Numbered from the stretch's first letter, positions 36,566 to 47,631 are shown. The stretch: DNA of 64,000 nucleotides from Allomuricauda sp. NBRC 101325 (GCF_030268205.1 NZ_BSQF01000002.1:744001-808000), one strand, 5' to 3'. The notes: generated from the letters alone by a model not told the origin. Translations and numbers: made by a program.

Positions 36566-37610
36566 TGTGGTAAATAGATAGGGTGTCGGTTAAGATGGAT
36601 TCGGTATATGTTGGTGTTCCTTGAATTTTTGGTGCCGGTATTCCAGATTCAAAACGGACCTGACCTTGAAATATTCGGGCTTCGTCCCACAGGTTTTCAT
36701 CAATAAAGGTTTCAAGCGTTTGTGCGCCACCTTCGATGATGATGCTTGTGATGTTATTTTGATACAGTACATCACAAATTTGTTTAGCAAGAGGTTTTTT
36801 AAAATCAACAACAACATAGTCAATCCCGTCAACATGTTTTGAAGTGTCATTTTCTTCAGTGACAACAATGGTTTTCACATTTTTGTCCAACACATGGAAC
36901 GCATCATTGATCTTCAAATGCCTGTCCAAAACCACTCGAACAGGGTTTTTTCCGCTCCAATTTCTAACAGTAAGCTTCGGATTGTCTTTTAACACGGTTT
37001 GGGTGCCCACCAAAATGGCTTGTTCCTCACTTCGCCATTGGTGAACCATTTGTTTGGAATAGCGATTTGTGATCCAATAGGGTTGGGGGGCGGTTTCGCG
37101 ACGCGAATCGTCAGGTGCCAAAAAACCATCTTGGGTTTCGGCCCACTTTAATATAATATAAGGTCGTTGCTGTTCCTGAAAAGTCAAAAAGCGCTTATGG
37201 TGTGCTCTGCATTCATCTTCAAGAATGCCAACATTGACTTTACATCCGGCTTCCATCAATTTAATAATACCTTGCCCAGCCACTTTGCCGTGAGGGTCCT
37301 GCAATCCAATAAATACCTCTTTGAGCTTATGTTTGGCAATCAAATCGGCACAGGGCGGGGTCTTTCCGTAATGTGAACAGGGTTCCAAGGTCACGTAAAG
37401 GGCACATTCGGCCAATACTTCCCTGTTTTTTACCGCATTTATGGCATTTACCTCGGCATGCGGACCACCATAGGGGCTGGTAAAACCTTCTGAAATGATT
37501 TTCCCTTCGTGCACAATTACGCATCCCACCATAGGATTGGGGGCGGTGGAACCGAGTCCCTTTTTGGCCAATTCAATGCAGCGAAGGAGGTATTTTTGAT
37601 GTATATTCAC
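36558..37610 (-). CDS. ribD: Bifunctional riboflavin deaminase/reductase RibD
   Basis: RibD deaminates and then reduces the pyrimidine intermediate of riboflavin synthesis. The N-terminal cytidine-deaminase-like domain has the zinc motif HAEVNAI (His51) with PCSHYGKTPPC (Cys78, Cys87). The C-terminal DHFR-like reductase starts near residue 145 (YIILKWAETQDGF) and ends with GGAQTLETF. I choose a GTG start at 37610 (VNIHQKYLLRC), giving 350 residues, because a TATTTTTG promoter box lies immediately upstream and longer starts add a non-conserved Cys/His-rich tail. An ATG at 37628 is the alternative. It leads a four-gene operon. Confidence 0.93.
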   Translation of the reverse strand: MNIHQKYLLRCIELAKKGLGSTAPNPMVGCVIVHEGKIISEGFTSPYGGPHAEVNAINAVKNREVLAECALYVTLEPCSHYGKTPPCADLIAKHKLKEVFIGLQDPHGKVAGQGIIKLMEAGCKVNVGILEDECRAHHKRFLTFQEQQRPYIILKWAETQDGFLAPDDSRRETAPQPYWITNRYSKQMVHQWRSEEQAILVGTQTVLKDNPKLTVRNWSGKNPVRVVLDRHLKINDAFHVLDKNVKTIVVTEENDTSKHVDGIDYVVVDFKKPLAKQICDVLYQNNITSIIIEGGAQTLETFIDENLWDEARIFQGQVRFESGIPAPKIQGTPTYTESILTDTLSIYHND

Positions 37611-37618
37611 ACCACAAA

Positions 37619-37626
37619 AATAGAAC
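37619..37626 (-). promoter_or_regulatory. -7 promoter element of the ribD operon
   Basis: Around 37615-37623 the minus strand reads TATTTTTG, a TAnnTTTG match within about 10 bases of the GTG start of ribD. Coordinates may be off by a few bases. The mRNA leader would be very short, and the element lies inside the 20-base gap to the divergent GNAT gene. Confidence 0.4.
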
Positions 37627-37630
37627 ATTA

Positions 37631-38125
37631 ATGCACAATATGGGAGATACGGTGATTCGTGAAATAACCCCCGATGACAATGCACAGGTGGCCCAGGTAA
37701 TACGCACAGTTTTTGAGGATATGGGCGTGCCCAAAGTAGGAACTGCTTATGCCGATAAGGCTTTGGACGATATGTATGGCAACTACAATGTGCCAAAGGC
37801 AGCTTATTTTGTGGTGGAGCACGAAGGTAAAATCATAGGTTGTGCTGGTGTGGCCCAGTTGGACAATTACGAAGGCAACGTTTGTGAACTTCAAAAAATG
37901 TATTTATTGGAAGAAGCGCGCGGCAAGGGATTGGGGGCCAAATTGATCACTGCTTGTTTGGAAAAAGCAAAGGAATTCGGTTTTGAACAATGCTATCTGG
38001 AAACCATGCCCTATATGGAAGCGGCCCAAAAATTATACAAGAAGAACGGATTCGAATACATCGATGCTCCCTTGGGCAACACGGGACACTATTCTTGCCC
38101 GGTTTGGATGCTTAAAAAATTGTAA
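37631..38125 (+). CDS. GNAT-family N-acetyltransferase
   Basis: The 164-residue protein has a GNAT fold: VIREITPDDNAQVAQV at the start, the core strand GNVCELQKMYLL, and the acetyl-CoA loop RGKGLGAKLITACLEKA (Q/RxxGxG). The late FEQCYLETMPYMEAAQKLYKKNGF is typical. The substrate is unknown. It starts only 20 bases from divergent ribD and its stop codon overlaps the prmC ATG by one base, so the two are coupled. Confidence 0.92.
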   Translation: MHNMGDTVIREITPDDNAQVAQVIRTVFEDMGVPKVGTAYADKALDDMYGNYNVPKAAYFVVEHEGKIIGCAGVAQLDNYEGNVCELQKMYLLEEARGKGLGAKLITACLEKAKEFGFEQCYLETMPYMEAAQKLYKKNGFEYIDAPLGNTGHYSCPVWMLKKL

Positions 38126-39009
38126 TGCTGCTCAGGGAAATCAAAAATATTTTCCATAAAGAATTGGGCGAGATCTATCCCAAGGAAGAAATCGACTCCT
38201 TCTTTTATAATTGTATCGAGCATTATTTGAAGCTGGAGCGTTTCATCTTGGCCCTGCAACCAGAATATGTGTTGACCAAGGAAGAGGAACAGCCGCTTTT
38301 TGAGGCTCTGTCTCAATTGAAGCTACAAAAACCTTTGCAATATATATTGGGAACGTCCCATTTTATGGATTTGGAGCTCGGGGTTAATGAAAATGTCCTT
38401 ATTCCCCGTCCCGAAACAGAGGAATTGGTGCAATGGATACTGGACGCTGAGCGAAGTCGAAGCATCATTTCGACTCCGCTCAATGACCAATCAATTAAAA
38501 TACTGGACATCGGAACGGGAAGTGGCTGTATTGCCATTGCTTTGGCCAAACACTTACCAAATGCAAAAGTATATGCGTTGGATGTGTCTGAGGAAGCACT
38601 AAAAGTTGCCAAGGAAAATGCTAAAAATAATGGGGTAGCGGTCAATTTTATCCAACAAGATATCCTTGCTCTTGAACTTGCTCTTGAACTTAATTTTGAT
38701 ATCATCGTTTCCAACCCACCTTATGTGCGGGATTTGGAAAAAGAGGAAATCCAGAATAATGTAAAGGATTTCGAGCCCCATTTGGCACTTTTTGTTGATG
38801 ATGCTGACCCTTTGATTTTTTATGATGCCATTGCCCAATTTTCAAAAAGCCATTTGGTGGAGAAGGGAAGTCTGTATTTTGAAATCAATCAATATTTAGG
38901 AGAAGAGACTTCGGCGCTTTTGAAAGCCCATAATTTTTCGGAAATTGAACTGCGAAAGGATATTTTCGGTAACGATAGAATGCTAAGGGGAACCATTTCC
39001 GAATACTGA
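38125..39009 (+). CDS. prmC: Peptide chain release factor N5-glutamine methyltransferase
   Basis: PrmC methylates the GGQ glutamine of release factors RF1 and RF2. The 294-residue protein has an N-terminal helical domain, the SAM motif ILDIGTGSGCIAIALA (about 126-141) and the catalytic NPPY at 197-200. Residues about 108-121 (AERSRSIISTPLND) are encoded by a palindromic repeat seen elsewhere only in spacers. The stop codon lies in another copy of its core. Residues 181-189 show a LALELALEL duplication with a 12-base DNA period. All catalytic motifs are intact, so the gene should be functional. Confidence 0.95.
   Translation: MLLREIKNIFHKELGEIYPKEEIDSFFYNCIEHYLKLERFILALQPEYVLTKEEEQPLFEALSQLKLQKPLQYILGTSHFMDLELGVNENVLIPRPETEELVQWILDAERSRSIISTPLNDQSIKILDIGTGSGCIAIALAKHLPNAKVYALDVSEEALKVAKENAKNNGVAVNFIQQDILALELALELNFDIIVSNPPYVRDLEKEEIQNNVKDFEPHLALFVDDADPLIFYDAIAQFSKSHLVEKGSLYFEINQYLGEETSALLKAHNFSEIELRKDIFGNDRMLRGTISEY
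38447..38482. repeat. Dispersed palindromic element inside prmC
   Basis: The arms TGAGCG-A-AGTCGAA and TTCGACT-C-CGCTCA flank a short loop. The 16-mer CTGAGCGAAGTCGAAG at 38447-38462 is identical to intergenic copies at 49802-49817, 50082-50097 and 50229-50244, and its reverse complement is at 12681-12696. Here the element is read through in frame. Confidence 0.85.
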
Positions 39010-39025
39010 GCGAAGTTGAAGTATT
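39002..39025. repeat. Repeat core supplying the prmC stop codon
   Basis: CTGAGCGAAGTTGAAG (one base from the element core) spans 39006-39021, and its TGA is the prmC stop codon. Flanking AATACT and AGTATT make a small hairpin over the stop. Confidence 0.7.
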
Positions 39026-39064
39026 AAGGGAGGTTTAGAGGTGTTTTCCATCTTGAAAAAGTAA

Positions 39065-41062
<1,998 letters not shown>

Positions 41063-41064
41063 CC

Positions 41065-41358
41065 ATGGCGCCCAAGACCTACCAAGAATTTCAAGAAAGC
41101 TTGAGTGAACCTAGTCCACCCAGTTCATGGTCACTGCCGTTACAATCCCTTTGGTTCGATGCAAAAGGGAATTGGGAGGCCTCGCACGACATTGCACAAG
41201 ATTTACATTCTTCCATGGGCAGTTGGATTCATGCATATCTGCATCGCAAAGAAGGCGATGAATGGAATGCAGGTTATTGGTATCGCCAAGCGGGCCGTCC
41301 GTTTCCCAAACATAGTTTGGAGGATGAGCTTCAACAGTTGGTAGAAGAGAATCTATAA
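41065..41358 (+). CDS. Small conserved protein downstream of ligA, function unknown
   Basis: The 97-residue soluble protein is rich in Trp, Ser and Glu and has no signal or membrane segment. Recognisable pieces are SSWSLPLQSLWFDAKGNW, AHDIAQD-like AQDLHSSMGSWIHAYLH, then KEGDEWNAGYWYRQAGRPFP. This pattern (W-x-HAYLHRKEGD-x-WNA-x-YWYRRAG) is conserved in small hypothetical proteins of many bacteria, as far as I recall. It starts two bases after ligA and precedes a terminator, so it belongs to the prmC-ligA transcript. Confidence 0.8.
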   Translation: MAPKTYQEFQESLSEPSPPSSWSLPLQSLWFDAKGNWEASHDIAQDLHSSMGSWIHAYLHRKEGDEWNAGYWYRQAGRPFPKHSLEDELQQLVEENL

Positions 41359-41389
41359 AAAAAGCCAGCTGAAGTCAGCCGGCTTTTTC
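41359..41389. terminator. Terminator after the ligA operon
   Basis: AAAGCC-A-GCTGA and TCAGC-C-GGCTTT form a stem with one mismatch, flanked by A and T tracts, so it can work in both directions between convergent genes. Confidence 0.85.
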
Positions 41390-41407
41390 TATTGGTATGT
41401 TGGTTTT

Positions 41408-42871
41408 TTATTGTTTGTATATTTTCACAACCTCATTGGAATTATCATCATAGGTAAGCTGTAAAAAATAAAGACCGGACATTCCAGTGGATCCAGATAG
41501 GTCAATGGTGGTGGTTTCTCCATTGTTTATTCGGCTATTGGGAACACTATAGGAATATCCTGAGGCATCACTTAAAAACGCCTTTTTGATGGTCCTTCCA
41601 TCTTTAAGGGTAATATTTACGCTACTTGAATAAGGGTTGGGATAAAGCGAAACTATATTGTCCACTAAAGTGGGGTCTTCATCGTCATTGCCATTGTTGG
41701 TGTTTTCTTCCTTGAACTCACTATTTACTTTTCCGTTCCAACCTAAATCATCAAAAAGGGCCAAGGTTATCGCCCCCGGTCCTTCATAGGAAAGTCCACG
41801 GGAAAGACTAGGAACCATAAGACCATTAATGGTGCCAAAATAGGTGTAAAAATCCAAGTGGGAATAACTGGAGCCAGGTCGCCATATATCCGTTACCCCA
41901 GGAATATCCCCAAATATAGCAGAATCGTAAATAGTAAAAAGTTTGGCGCCTGCTCCCGTTGTGGCACTTTTTAAACTTGGACCTTTTGCGGTAAGTGGTC
42001 CGGATAACAGCATACTGCCCAATTCGGTGGTAAAGTTTTCATATTTATGCTCTTTTAAAATGGATTTTCCATCTTCGGAATAGCCCAATCTATCATAGAT
42101 AGTAGGAATAAGTGGGTCGGAGATTCCGTAACCGTAGCTTCCTATTCCCGTTGCATTGTTAACGGTCATGGAACCAAAAAAGCCCAATCCATGGCCCAGC
42201 TCGTGCATGACCACACTCTTAAAATCATAATCCGTGGCGGGCGTGTTTCCGTCCGTGCCAAAGTACCAATTGGGAAATACCGTACTAAATCGGGCAATAA
42301 TGTCGTAGGCTCCGGGCGATAGGTCCTCGCCGACCAATTTATCGGCAAGTGCGTTGCCGTACCAGGTATCCCGTTCAAGTCCTGGGGCATTGGCAAAAAT
42401 ATAAGTGGCGCCCGCAGAACCCAACACGCCTGTGCCCAAAGGTTGAAATGCGGCCGCAACATAAATGGGGGTGTCCGACGATAATTTGGTGGCCCAAACA
42501 TCAATGGCCGACTGAAAAGCGATGGCAGCGGCTAAAAAGTTGTCGTAACTAAAAGAGGGATCAAAATTGTAATAATCCACAATAATGGTCGCTCCGGTCG
42601 GGGCCTTTTTTGACTTTAGGGATACTTTCTGTGCACCGCTGGATGCCAAAGTGGCCTTGGCCGTCCCTAAACTGTGATGGTCCAATGAGATCGCATCTTC
42701 CGAATGTATCTCACAGTAAATTTCCCCCTTCTCGTTAAGCGTTAAATAACTTACCGGTCCGGGCATTTCTGCAATGCTTTGCGCAAATGAAATTGAAGTG
42801 GTTAAAGTGAAAAAAAAGAAGTAAAAATAGGGTAGGTTTTTGGGGTGTAGAGTAAAAATCTTTTCTCTCAT
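41408..42871 (-). CDS. Secreted zinc metalloprotease-like protein with T9SS sorting tail
   Basis: The 487-residue protein has a signal peptide (about 10-31, ending SFA-Q). A protease domain carries HELGHGLGFFG (His223, Glu224, His227). The position where metzincins have the third zinc ligand is Gly233, so the third ligand must come from elsewhere. A Met-turn-like NGLMVPS follows at about 365. The last 80 residues (SLYPNPYSSSVNITL ... LYFLQLTYDDN ... VVKIYKQ) are a type A sorting domain for type IX secretion. It is therefore exported across the outer membrane. Its upstream region has no clear promoter match. Confidence 0.88.
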   Translation of the reverse strand: MREKIFTLHPKNLPYFYFFFFTLTTSISFAQSIAEMPGPVSYLTLNEKGEIYCEIHSEDAISLDHHSLGTAKATLASSGAQKVSLKSKKAPTGATIIVDYYNFDPSFSYDNFLAAAIAFQSAIDVWATKLSSDTPIYVAAAFQPLGTGVLGSAGATYIFANAPGLERDTWYGNALADKLVGEDLSPGAYDIIARFSTVFPNWYFGTDGNTPATDYDFKSVVMHELGHGLGFFGSMTVNNATGIGSYGYGISDPLIPTIYDRLGYSEDGKSILKEHKYENFTTELGSMLLSGPLTAKGPSLKSATTGAGAKLFTIYDSAIFGDIPGVTDIWRPGSSYSHLDFYTYFGTINGLMVPSLSRGLSYEGPGAITLALFDDLGWNGKVNSEFKEENTNNGNDDEDPTLVDNIVSLYPNPYSSSVNITLKDGRTIKKAFLSDASGYSYSVPNSRINNGETTTIDLSGSTGMSGLYFLQLTYDDNSNEVVKIYKQ

Positions 42872-43237
42872 ATAGAATGGTTTATGTTATCCTATAAAAT
42901 TGTTAAAAAAATATTCACGTTCAATAAAAACCATCGAATTTATTTTGAATCACTTGTACATTAATATTTTGGTTGATTTTTGAATTGTTATGAGGCTATA
43001 TAATTGTCAATTATGTAATTACGTTAAAATTGGAAGCCCTTGTCAAACAACAATTTTTAAGCAGTTCGTGCTTTTTCAATCCTACTAACCTAGCCAGATA
43101 CACTTTTATAATAGGGTATGGTCAAGTTTCATTAATTGAAATCAGACCTTAAGCCCTTTTTTTTGCCTTGGATATACAAAACGGTCTTTCTGAGACAAAA
43201 GTCCATCAACCCAAATCCTACATCCATCAAATGAAAT
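42872..43237. other. AT-rich divergent spacer with no gene seen
   Basis: This stretch between the metalloprotease and the first BspA-like gene is AT-rich and has no supported reading frame, hairpin terminator or clear TAnnTTTG box. A T-rich run is at 43156-43163. Confidence 0.4.
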
Positions 43238-43254
43238 GGGGCATTGGTAAGATC
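43238..43254 (+). promoter_or_regulatory. Shared upstream element, copy 1
   Basis: GGGGCATTGGTAAGATC lies 77 bases before the start of the first BspA-like gene. The same 16 bases (without the first G) recur before the second paralog. It is conserved within otherwise divergent DNA, so it may be a regulatory site or just the edge of the duplicated unit. Confidence 0.45.
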
Positions 43255-43330
43255 TGCTCGCTTCACATTGATTTATTGATACATCTTGCTGCCAAATCAG
43301 TAAATAATAACGATGAAAACGTTCAAAATC

Positions 43331-45004
43331 ATGAAAAAAAATCTATTGCTAAGCTTGTTGGTCATGGTAATGTCCATGGTCTTGTCCTGTAGTAAGGAAG
43401 ACGACCCTGCGCCCCAAAAAAAGTTGGATAACCATGTGCCAAAAATCGAAGGCAGAACATTTAGCGTCAAAGAGGATATCAACGATACCCAGATTATTGG
43501 GACCCTAACGGCCGAAGACGATGATATTGATGATAATTTGATATATAAGATCATTGCGAACAGCGATGCCCTGTTTGAAATAACCCAGATTTCTGGAGCG
43601 ATTACCCTAAGAACAGGAAAAAAACTTGACTTTAAAGCCACCAAAACCCATAAAATCACGGTAGAGGTCAACGATGGAACGGACGCCGCCACTGCGGAGA
43701 TTACCATTAACGTTACCGATCAAAATGTGGCTCCGGTTTTTGATGAAGGATATTTGCACTTTGAGGTCTCTGAAAATAGTACCGAGGCAGATGTGGTCGG
43801 GGCCCTAAAAGTATCCGATGCCGATGGGGATGAATTGAGCTATGAGATCTTAATGAATACAACTGACAACCTTTTTGTTATTTCGGATGAGGGTGTGATC
43901 AGGTTGGCAAACGGTAAGGGTTTGGACTTTGAAAATGGCCAGGAATACACCCTTATGATCGGCGTAAACGATGGCACGATTGGTGTGAAGTCCGAAGTGA
44001 AGATCACAGTTTTAAATGTTGCGGACAGCTTAAAAGAGGACCCAAATGCCTTTGTGACTACATGGACCGTGCAGGCGGGTGGATTTATTGCCATTGGCAC
44101 CAACGATCTGTACACATATGATTTTACCATTGACTGGGGAGATGGGACCGATGAGGAGCAGATAACAGAACAAAACCCAGTGCACCAATACACCCAAGCA
44201 GGAACCTATGCGGTGTACATAAAAGGACAGTTCCCTGCATTTTATATGGACAACAGTGTATATGCACCAAACCTTACCAGTATCGAAAGATGGGGAACCA
44301 ACACTTGGGTTAGCCTGAACAAGGCTTTTTATGGTTGTTCGCAAATGGTGTACAATGCCACCGATGTGCCCAATTTAACGGAGTTAACAGATCTTTCGTT
44401 CCTGTTCGCCAAAGCGTCTAATTTTAATGGCGACATCGGTAATTGGGACGTGAGCAATGTAACCAATATGGCATTTATGTTTTGGGAAGCGGCTGCTTTT
44501 GATGGAAACATTGGGGAATGGGCAGAAAAAACAGGCAATGTGGAGAATATGTATGGTATGTTTTTAAATGCCGATATATTCAATCAAGATATTAGCAGTT
44601 GGGATGTAGGTAAGGTACAGAATATGGGAGCTATGTTTGCCCAGGCACCGGTTTTCAACAAAGATATAAGTGGCTGGAATACCATTTCCGTGACATCTTT
44701 TGCGAGTATGTTCAAATTAGCGGACTCTTTTGACCAAAATCTTGGTGCATGGAATTTTAGTAATGCCCAGATCATGGATGATATGTTCCAAGAATCAGGA
44801 ATGACCCCATCGAATTATTCCGCCACTTTAGTGGGTTGGGCTGCAAATGACAATGCCAATATCCCAGATGGAATTGATTTGGATGTAAATGGACAGGGAC
44901 TGGAATACTGTATGGATGACCAAGCCACTGTGGATGCCCTAGCCAAACTTATGGGTCAAAATAGTTGGACCATCATTACCGATCATGGTATCAACTGTAA
45001 CTAG
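43331..45004 (+). CDS. Cadherin/PKD/BspA-repeat surface lipoprotein, paralog 1
   Basis: The 557-residue protein has a lipoprotein signal (MKKNLLLSLLVMVMSMVLS then Cys). Two cadherin-like repeats follow (about 30-225; AEDDDIDDNLIYKI, KVSDADGDELSYEI, and two NDGT turns). A PKD-like domain comes next (YDFTIDWGDGTDEE, HQYTQAGTYAVYI). The rest is BspA-type DUF285 repeats of the form NGDIGNWDVSNVTNMAFMF and NQDISSWDVGKV, ending in a conserved cap with SNYSATLVGWA. It is probably a surface adhesin or polysaccharide-binding protein; that is inference. I place the start at 43331; an ATG six codons earlier is possible. First of three tandem paralogs. Confidence 0.88.
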   Translation: MKKNLLLSLLVMVMSMVLSCSKEDDPAPQKKLDNHVPKIEGRTFSVKEDINDTQIIGTLTAEDDDIDDNLIYKIIANSDALFEITQISGAITLRTGKKLDFKATKTHKITVEVNDGTDAATAEITINVTDQNVAPVFDEGYLHFEVSENSTEADVVGALKVSDADGDELSYEILMNTTDNLFVISDEGVIRLANGKGLDFENGQEYTLMIGVNDGTIGVKSEVKITVLNVADSLKEDPNAFVTTWTVQAGGFIAIGTNDLYTYDFTIDWGDGTDEEQITEQNPVHQYTQAGTYAVYIKGQFPAFYMDNSVYAPNLTSIERWGTNTWVSLNKAFYGCSQMVYNATDVPNLTELTDLSFLFAKASNFNGDIGNWDVSNVTNMAFMFWEAAAFDGNIGEWAEKTGNVENMYGMFLNADIFNQDISSWDVGKVQNMGAMFAQAPVFNKDISGWNTISVTSFASMFKLADSFDQNLGAWNFSNAQIMDDMFQESGMTPSNYSATLVGWAANDNANIPDGIDLDVNGQGLEYCMDDQATVDALAKLMGQNSWTIITDHGINCN

Positions 45005-45039
45005 AAAGTAAAAAATAATTCCACCCTTTCTTTCGATGG

Positions 45040-45076
45040 GCCGCTGGTTTCTTCAAGACAACTGGCGGCTTTTTTT
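45040..45076 (+). terminator. Terminator of paralog 1
   Basis: GCCGCTGGTT and AACTGGCGGC pair over ten positions, counting two G-T wobbles, followed by seven T. The heptad array starts where this terminator ends. Confidence 0.8.
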
Positions 45077-45089
45077 GTTGATAGTGTGT

Positions 45090-45663
<574 letters not shown>

Positions 45664-45716
45664 AAGTCTATGTCCAACATCCGTCAACCCAAAAACCCCA
45701 TCCATCAATCCAAAAA

Positions 45717-45732
45717 GGGCATTGGTAAGATC
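45717..45732 (+). promoter_or_regulatory. Shared upstream element, copy 2
   Basis: GGGCATTGGTAAGATC lies 89 bases before the start of the second paralog and matches the copy at 43239-43254 exactly. Related CCATCAA-type words flank both copies. Confidence 0.45.
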
Positions 45733-45820
45733 GCTGCCCGTTGTACCGTTCAAAAAAGGGAATTTGCGCCCATAACCTATAAAAAATACTGTTATGAAAC
45801 ACCTTTTAAGAACAACAAAC

Positions 45821-47371
45821 ATGAAAAAATACCTTGCATTGGCCTTTGTGGCCATGGCATTGGTCTGGTCCTGTAGCAAGGACGACGATTCGCCCGCACC
45901 GGGCAAAGGCCCCCATATTACCGCTTTTAGCCCTCCATCGGGGGCAGTGGGATCCACCATTACGATCACCGGGCAGAATTTTGGAGCCACGGCATCTGAG
46001 AACAGCGTAAAAATTGGAACCGCAACGGCCACGATTTCCAGTGCCAAGACCACCGAGCTTGTTGTAACCGTACCGGCTGGCGCAGCAACTGGAAAGGTAA
46101 GTGTAACCGTTGGGGGGCAGACCGCAACAGGGGGCACCTTCACGGTAACAGCATCGGAGCCGCAGAACCTGGCACCGGTAATCGATGATGCCACCTTGGC
46201 CTTCGAAAAGCCCGAGGATATCGCCGATACCGAAGTGATCGGTACGGTAATGGCCACCGATGCCAATAGCGACGACCTTACTTTCGAGATCACCACCAAT
46301 ACCGAAGACAACCTCTTTGTGATCAACGATCTGGGCGAGATCAGATTGGCCGCCGGCAAAAACCTGGACTATGAAAATGCCCAGCAACTGATCATCGAGA
46401 TTACCGTTAACGATGGCGCACTGACCGACACTGCAACGGTGACCATTACCGTTACCAATGTTATAGAGACCTTGGCAGAAGATCCCGCCTCTTTTGTAAC
46501 AGGTTGGAATATAGGTTTAGATGATGTGGGTATTGAGGTTGGCATGGGCATTAACCCAGATTACGAATACAACTACACCATCGATTGGGGCGACGGAACG
46601 GTGGAGACCAATGTGACCACGGCCCCAACACATACCTATGCGGCAGAAGGCCCATACACCGTGGCCATTAAGGGTAACTTCCCAGCCATTGTGATGTACC
46701 TCGAGAGCAATGTTTCCAAGAGTTCTTTAGCTAGCATTGAGCAATGGGGCACCACGGTTTGGCAAAGTTTTGAGCTTGCCTTTGCCGGTTGTTACGGCTT
46801 ACTTGAAATTAACGCCCAAGATAGGCCGATCCTTACCCAAGTGGAGAACATGTGGGCTATGTTTTATGGTGATTCTGAAATAAATGAATATGGTACTATT
46901 GGCAGTTGGGATGTAAGCAATGTGACCAACATGGCCAGGATGTTCTACAATAATGCTAATTTTAATGAAAACCTTGAAAACTGGAATGTGGGCAAGGTGA
47001 CCGAAATGGCGTCTATGTTTGAAAATGCAGAACTTTTTACTGGCGATGGCATTGCCCAATGGGATGTGAGCCTGGTGGAGAATATGGAAGGTATGTTTAC
47101 CAATGCCATTAATTTCGACCAAAGCCTAGAAAACTGGGTAATAAGTAATGTATCCAATATGACGGATATGTTCAATGGCTCTGGGTTGTCCACCGAAAAC
47201 TACAGCAGCACCTTGTTGGGTTGGTCCACTCGACCTTTAAATAATGATGGTGTAACCTTGGGAGCGGTCGATATTGATTATTGCTTTGATGAAGCAATGT
47301 CAGTTGCCCGAAGCTATTTTATTGCAAACTTTTGGTTTTTAGATGATGGCAATGCTGTTGCTTGCAATTAA
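45821..47371 (+). CDS. TIG/cadherin/PKD/BspA-repeat surface lipoprotein, paralog 2
   Basis: The 516-residue lipoprotein has the signal MKKYLALAFVAMALVWS then Cys. An IPT/TIG domain (about 30-110; ITAFSPPSGAVGSTITITG, VPAGAATGKVSVTV) replaces the first cadherin repeat of paralog 1. One cadherin-like repeat (ATDANSDDLTFEI), a PKD-like domain (YTIDWGDGTVETN) and BspA repeats (EYGTIGSWDVSNVTNMARMF) follow, with the same cap ENYSSTLLGWS. The first half is visibly GC-richer than the BspA half. Function as for paralog 1. An ATG nine codons earlier is possible. Confidence 0.88.
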   Translation: MKKYLALAFVAMALVWSCSKDDDSPAPGKGPHITAFSPPSGAVGSTITITGQNFGATASENSVKIGTATATISSAKTTELVVTVPAGAATGKVSVTVGGQTATGGTFTVTASEPQNLAPVIDDATLAFEKPEDIADTEVIGTVMATDANSDDLTFEITTNTEDNLFVINDLGEIRLAAGKNLDYENAQQLIIEITVNDGALTDTATVTITVTNVIETLAEDPASFVTGWNIGLDDVGIEVGMGINPDYEYNYTIDWGDGTVETNVTTAPTHTYAAEGPYTVAIKGNFPAIVMYLESNVSKSSLASIEQWGTTVWQSFELAFAGCYGLLEINAQDRPILTQVENMWAMFYGDSEINEYGTIGSWDVSNVTNMARMFYNNANFNENLENWNVGKVTEMASMFENAELFTGDGIAQWDVSLVENMEGMFTNAINFDQSLENWVISNVSNMTDMFNGSGLSTENYSSTLLGWSTRPLNNDGVTLGAVDIDYCFDEAMSVARSYFIANFWFLDDGNAVACN

Positions 47372-47404
47372 ACCAGCATAAATTTTCACTATCACTTTAA
47401 AGCA

Positions 47405-47442
47405 GCCATCGGTGGTCCAAATTGGATTTCCGGTGGCTTTTT
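47405..47442 (+). terminator. Terminator of paralog 2
   Basis: GCCATCGG and CCGGTGGC pair with one wobble and are followed by TTTTTATT. Confidence 0.65.
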
Positions 47443-47556
47443 ATTAATGGATGTTGGTTTTGGAAATAAGAAATGGAATGGTGGCAATGTTGGATTACTC
47501 GATTGTTGGATTTTATTGGTCTGATGTCTGAAATTTAATGTCCTTAGTTTCGATTC

Positions 47557-47581
47557 GTCATTCCGAACTTGTTTCGGAATC
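47557..47581. repeat. Palindromic element identical to one at 12715-12739
   Basis: A 25-base GTCATT...GGAATC element with arms ATTCCGAA and TTCGGAAT is identical to the copy 35 kb away. Confidence 0.8.
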
Positions 47582-47631
47582 TCATCTAGGTAATCGTTGG
47601 TCTGGATTCAGAAGTCTGGAATTTGTTAAAT

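Noticed and set aside
43168..43392. A 74-codon frame overlapping the start of paralog 1
   Set aside because: It has no protein-like features and overlaps the lipoprotein signal sequence; the matching DNA before paralog 2 does not keep the frame.
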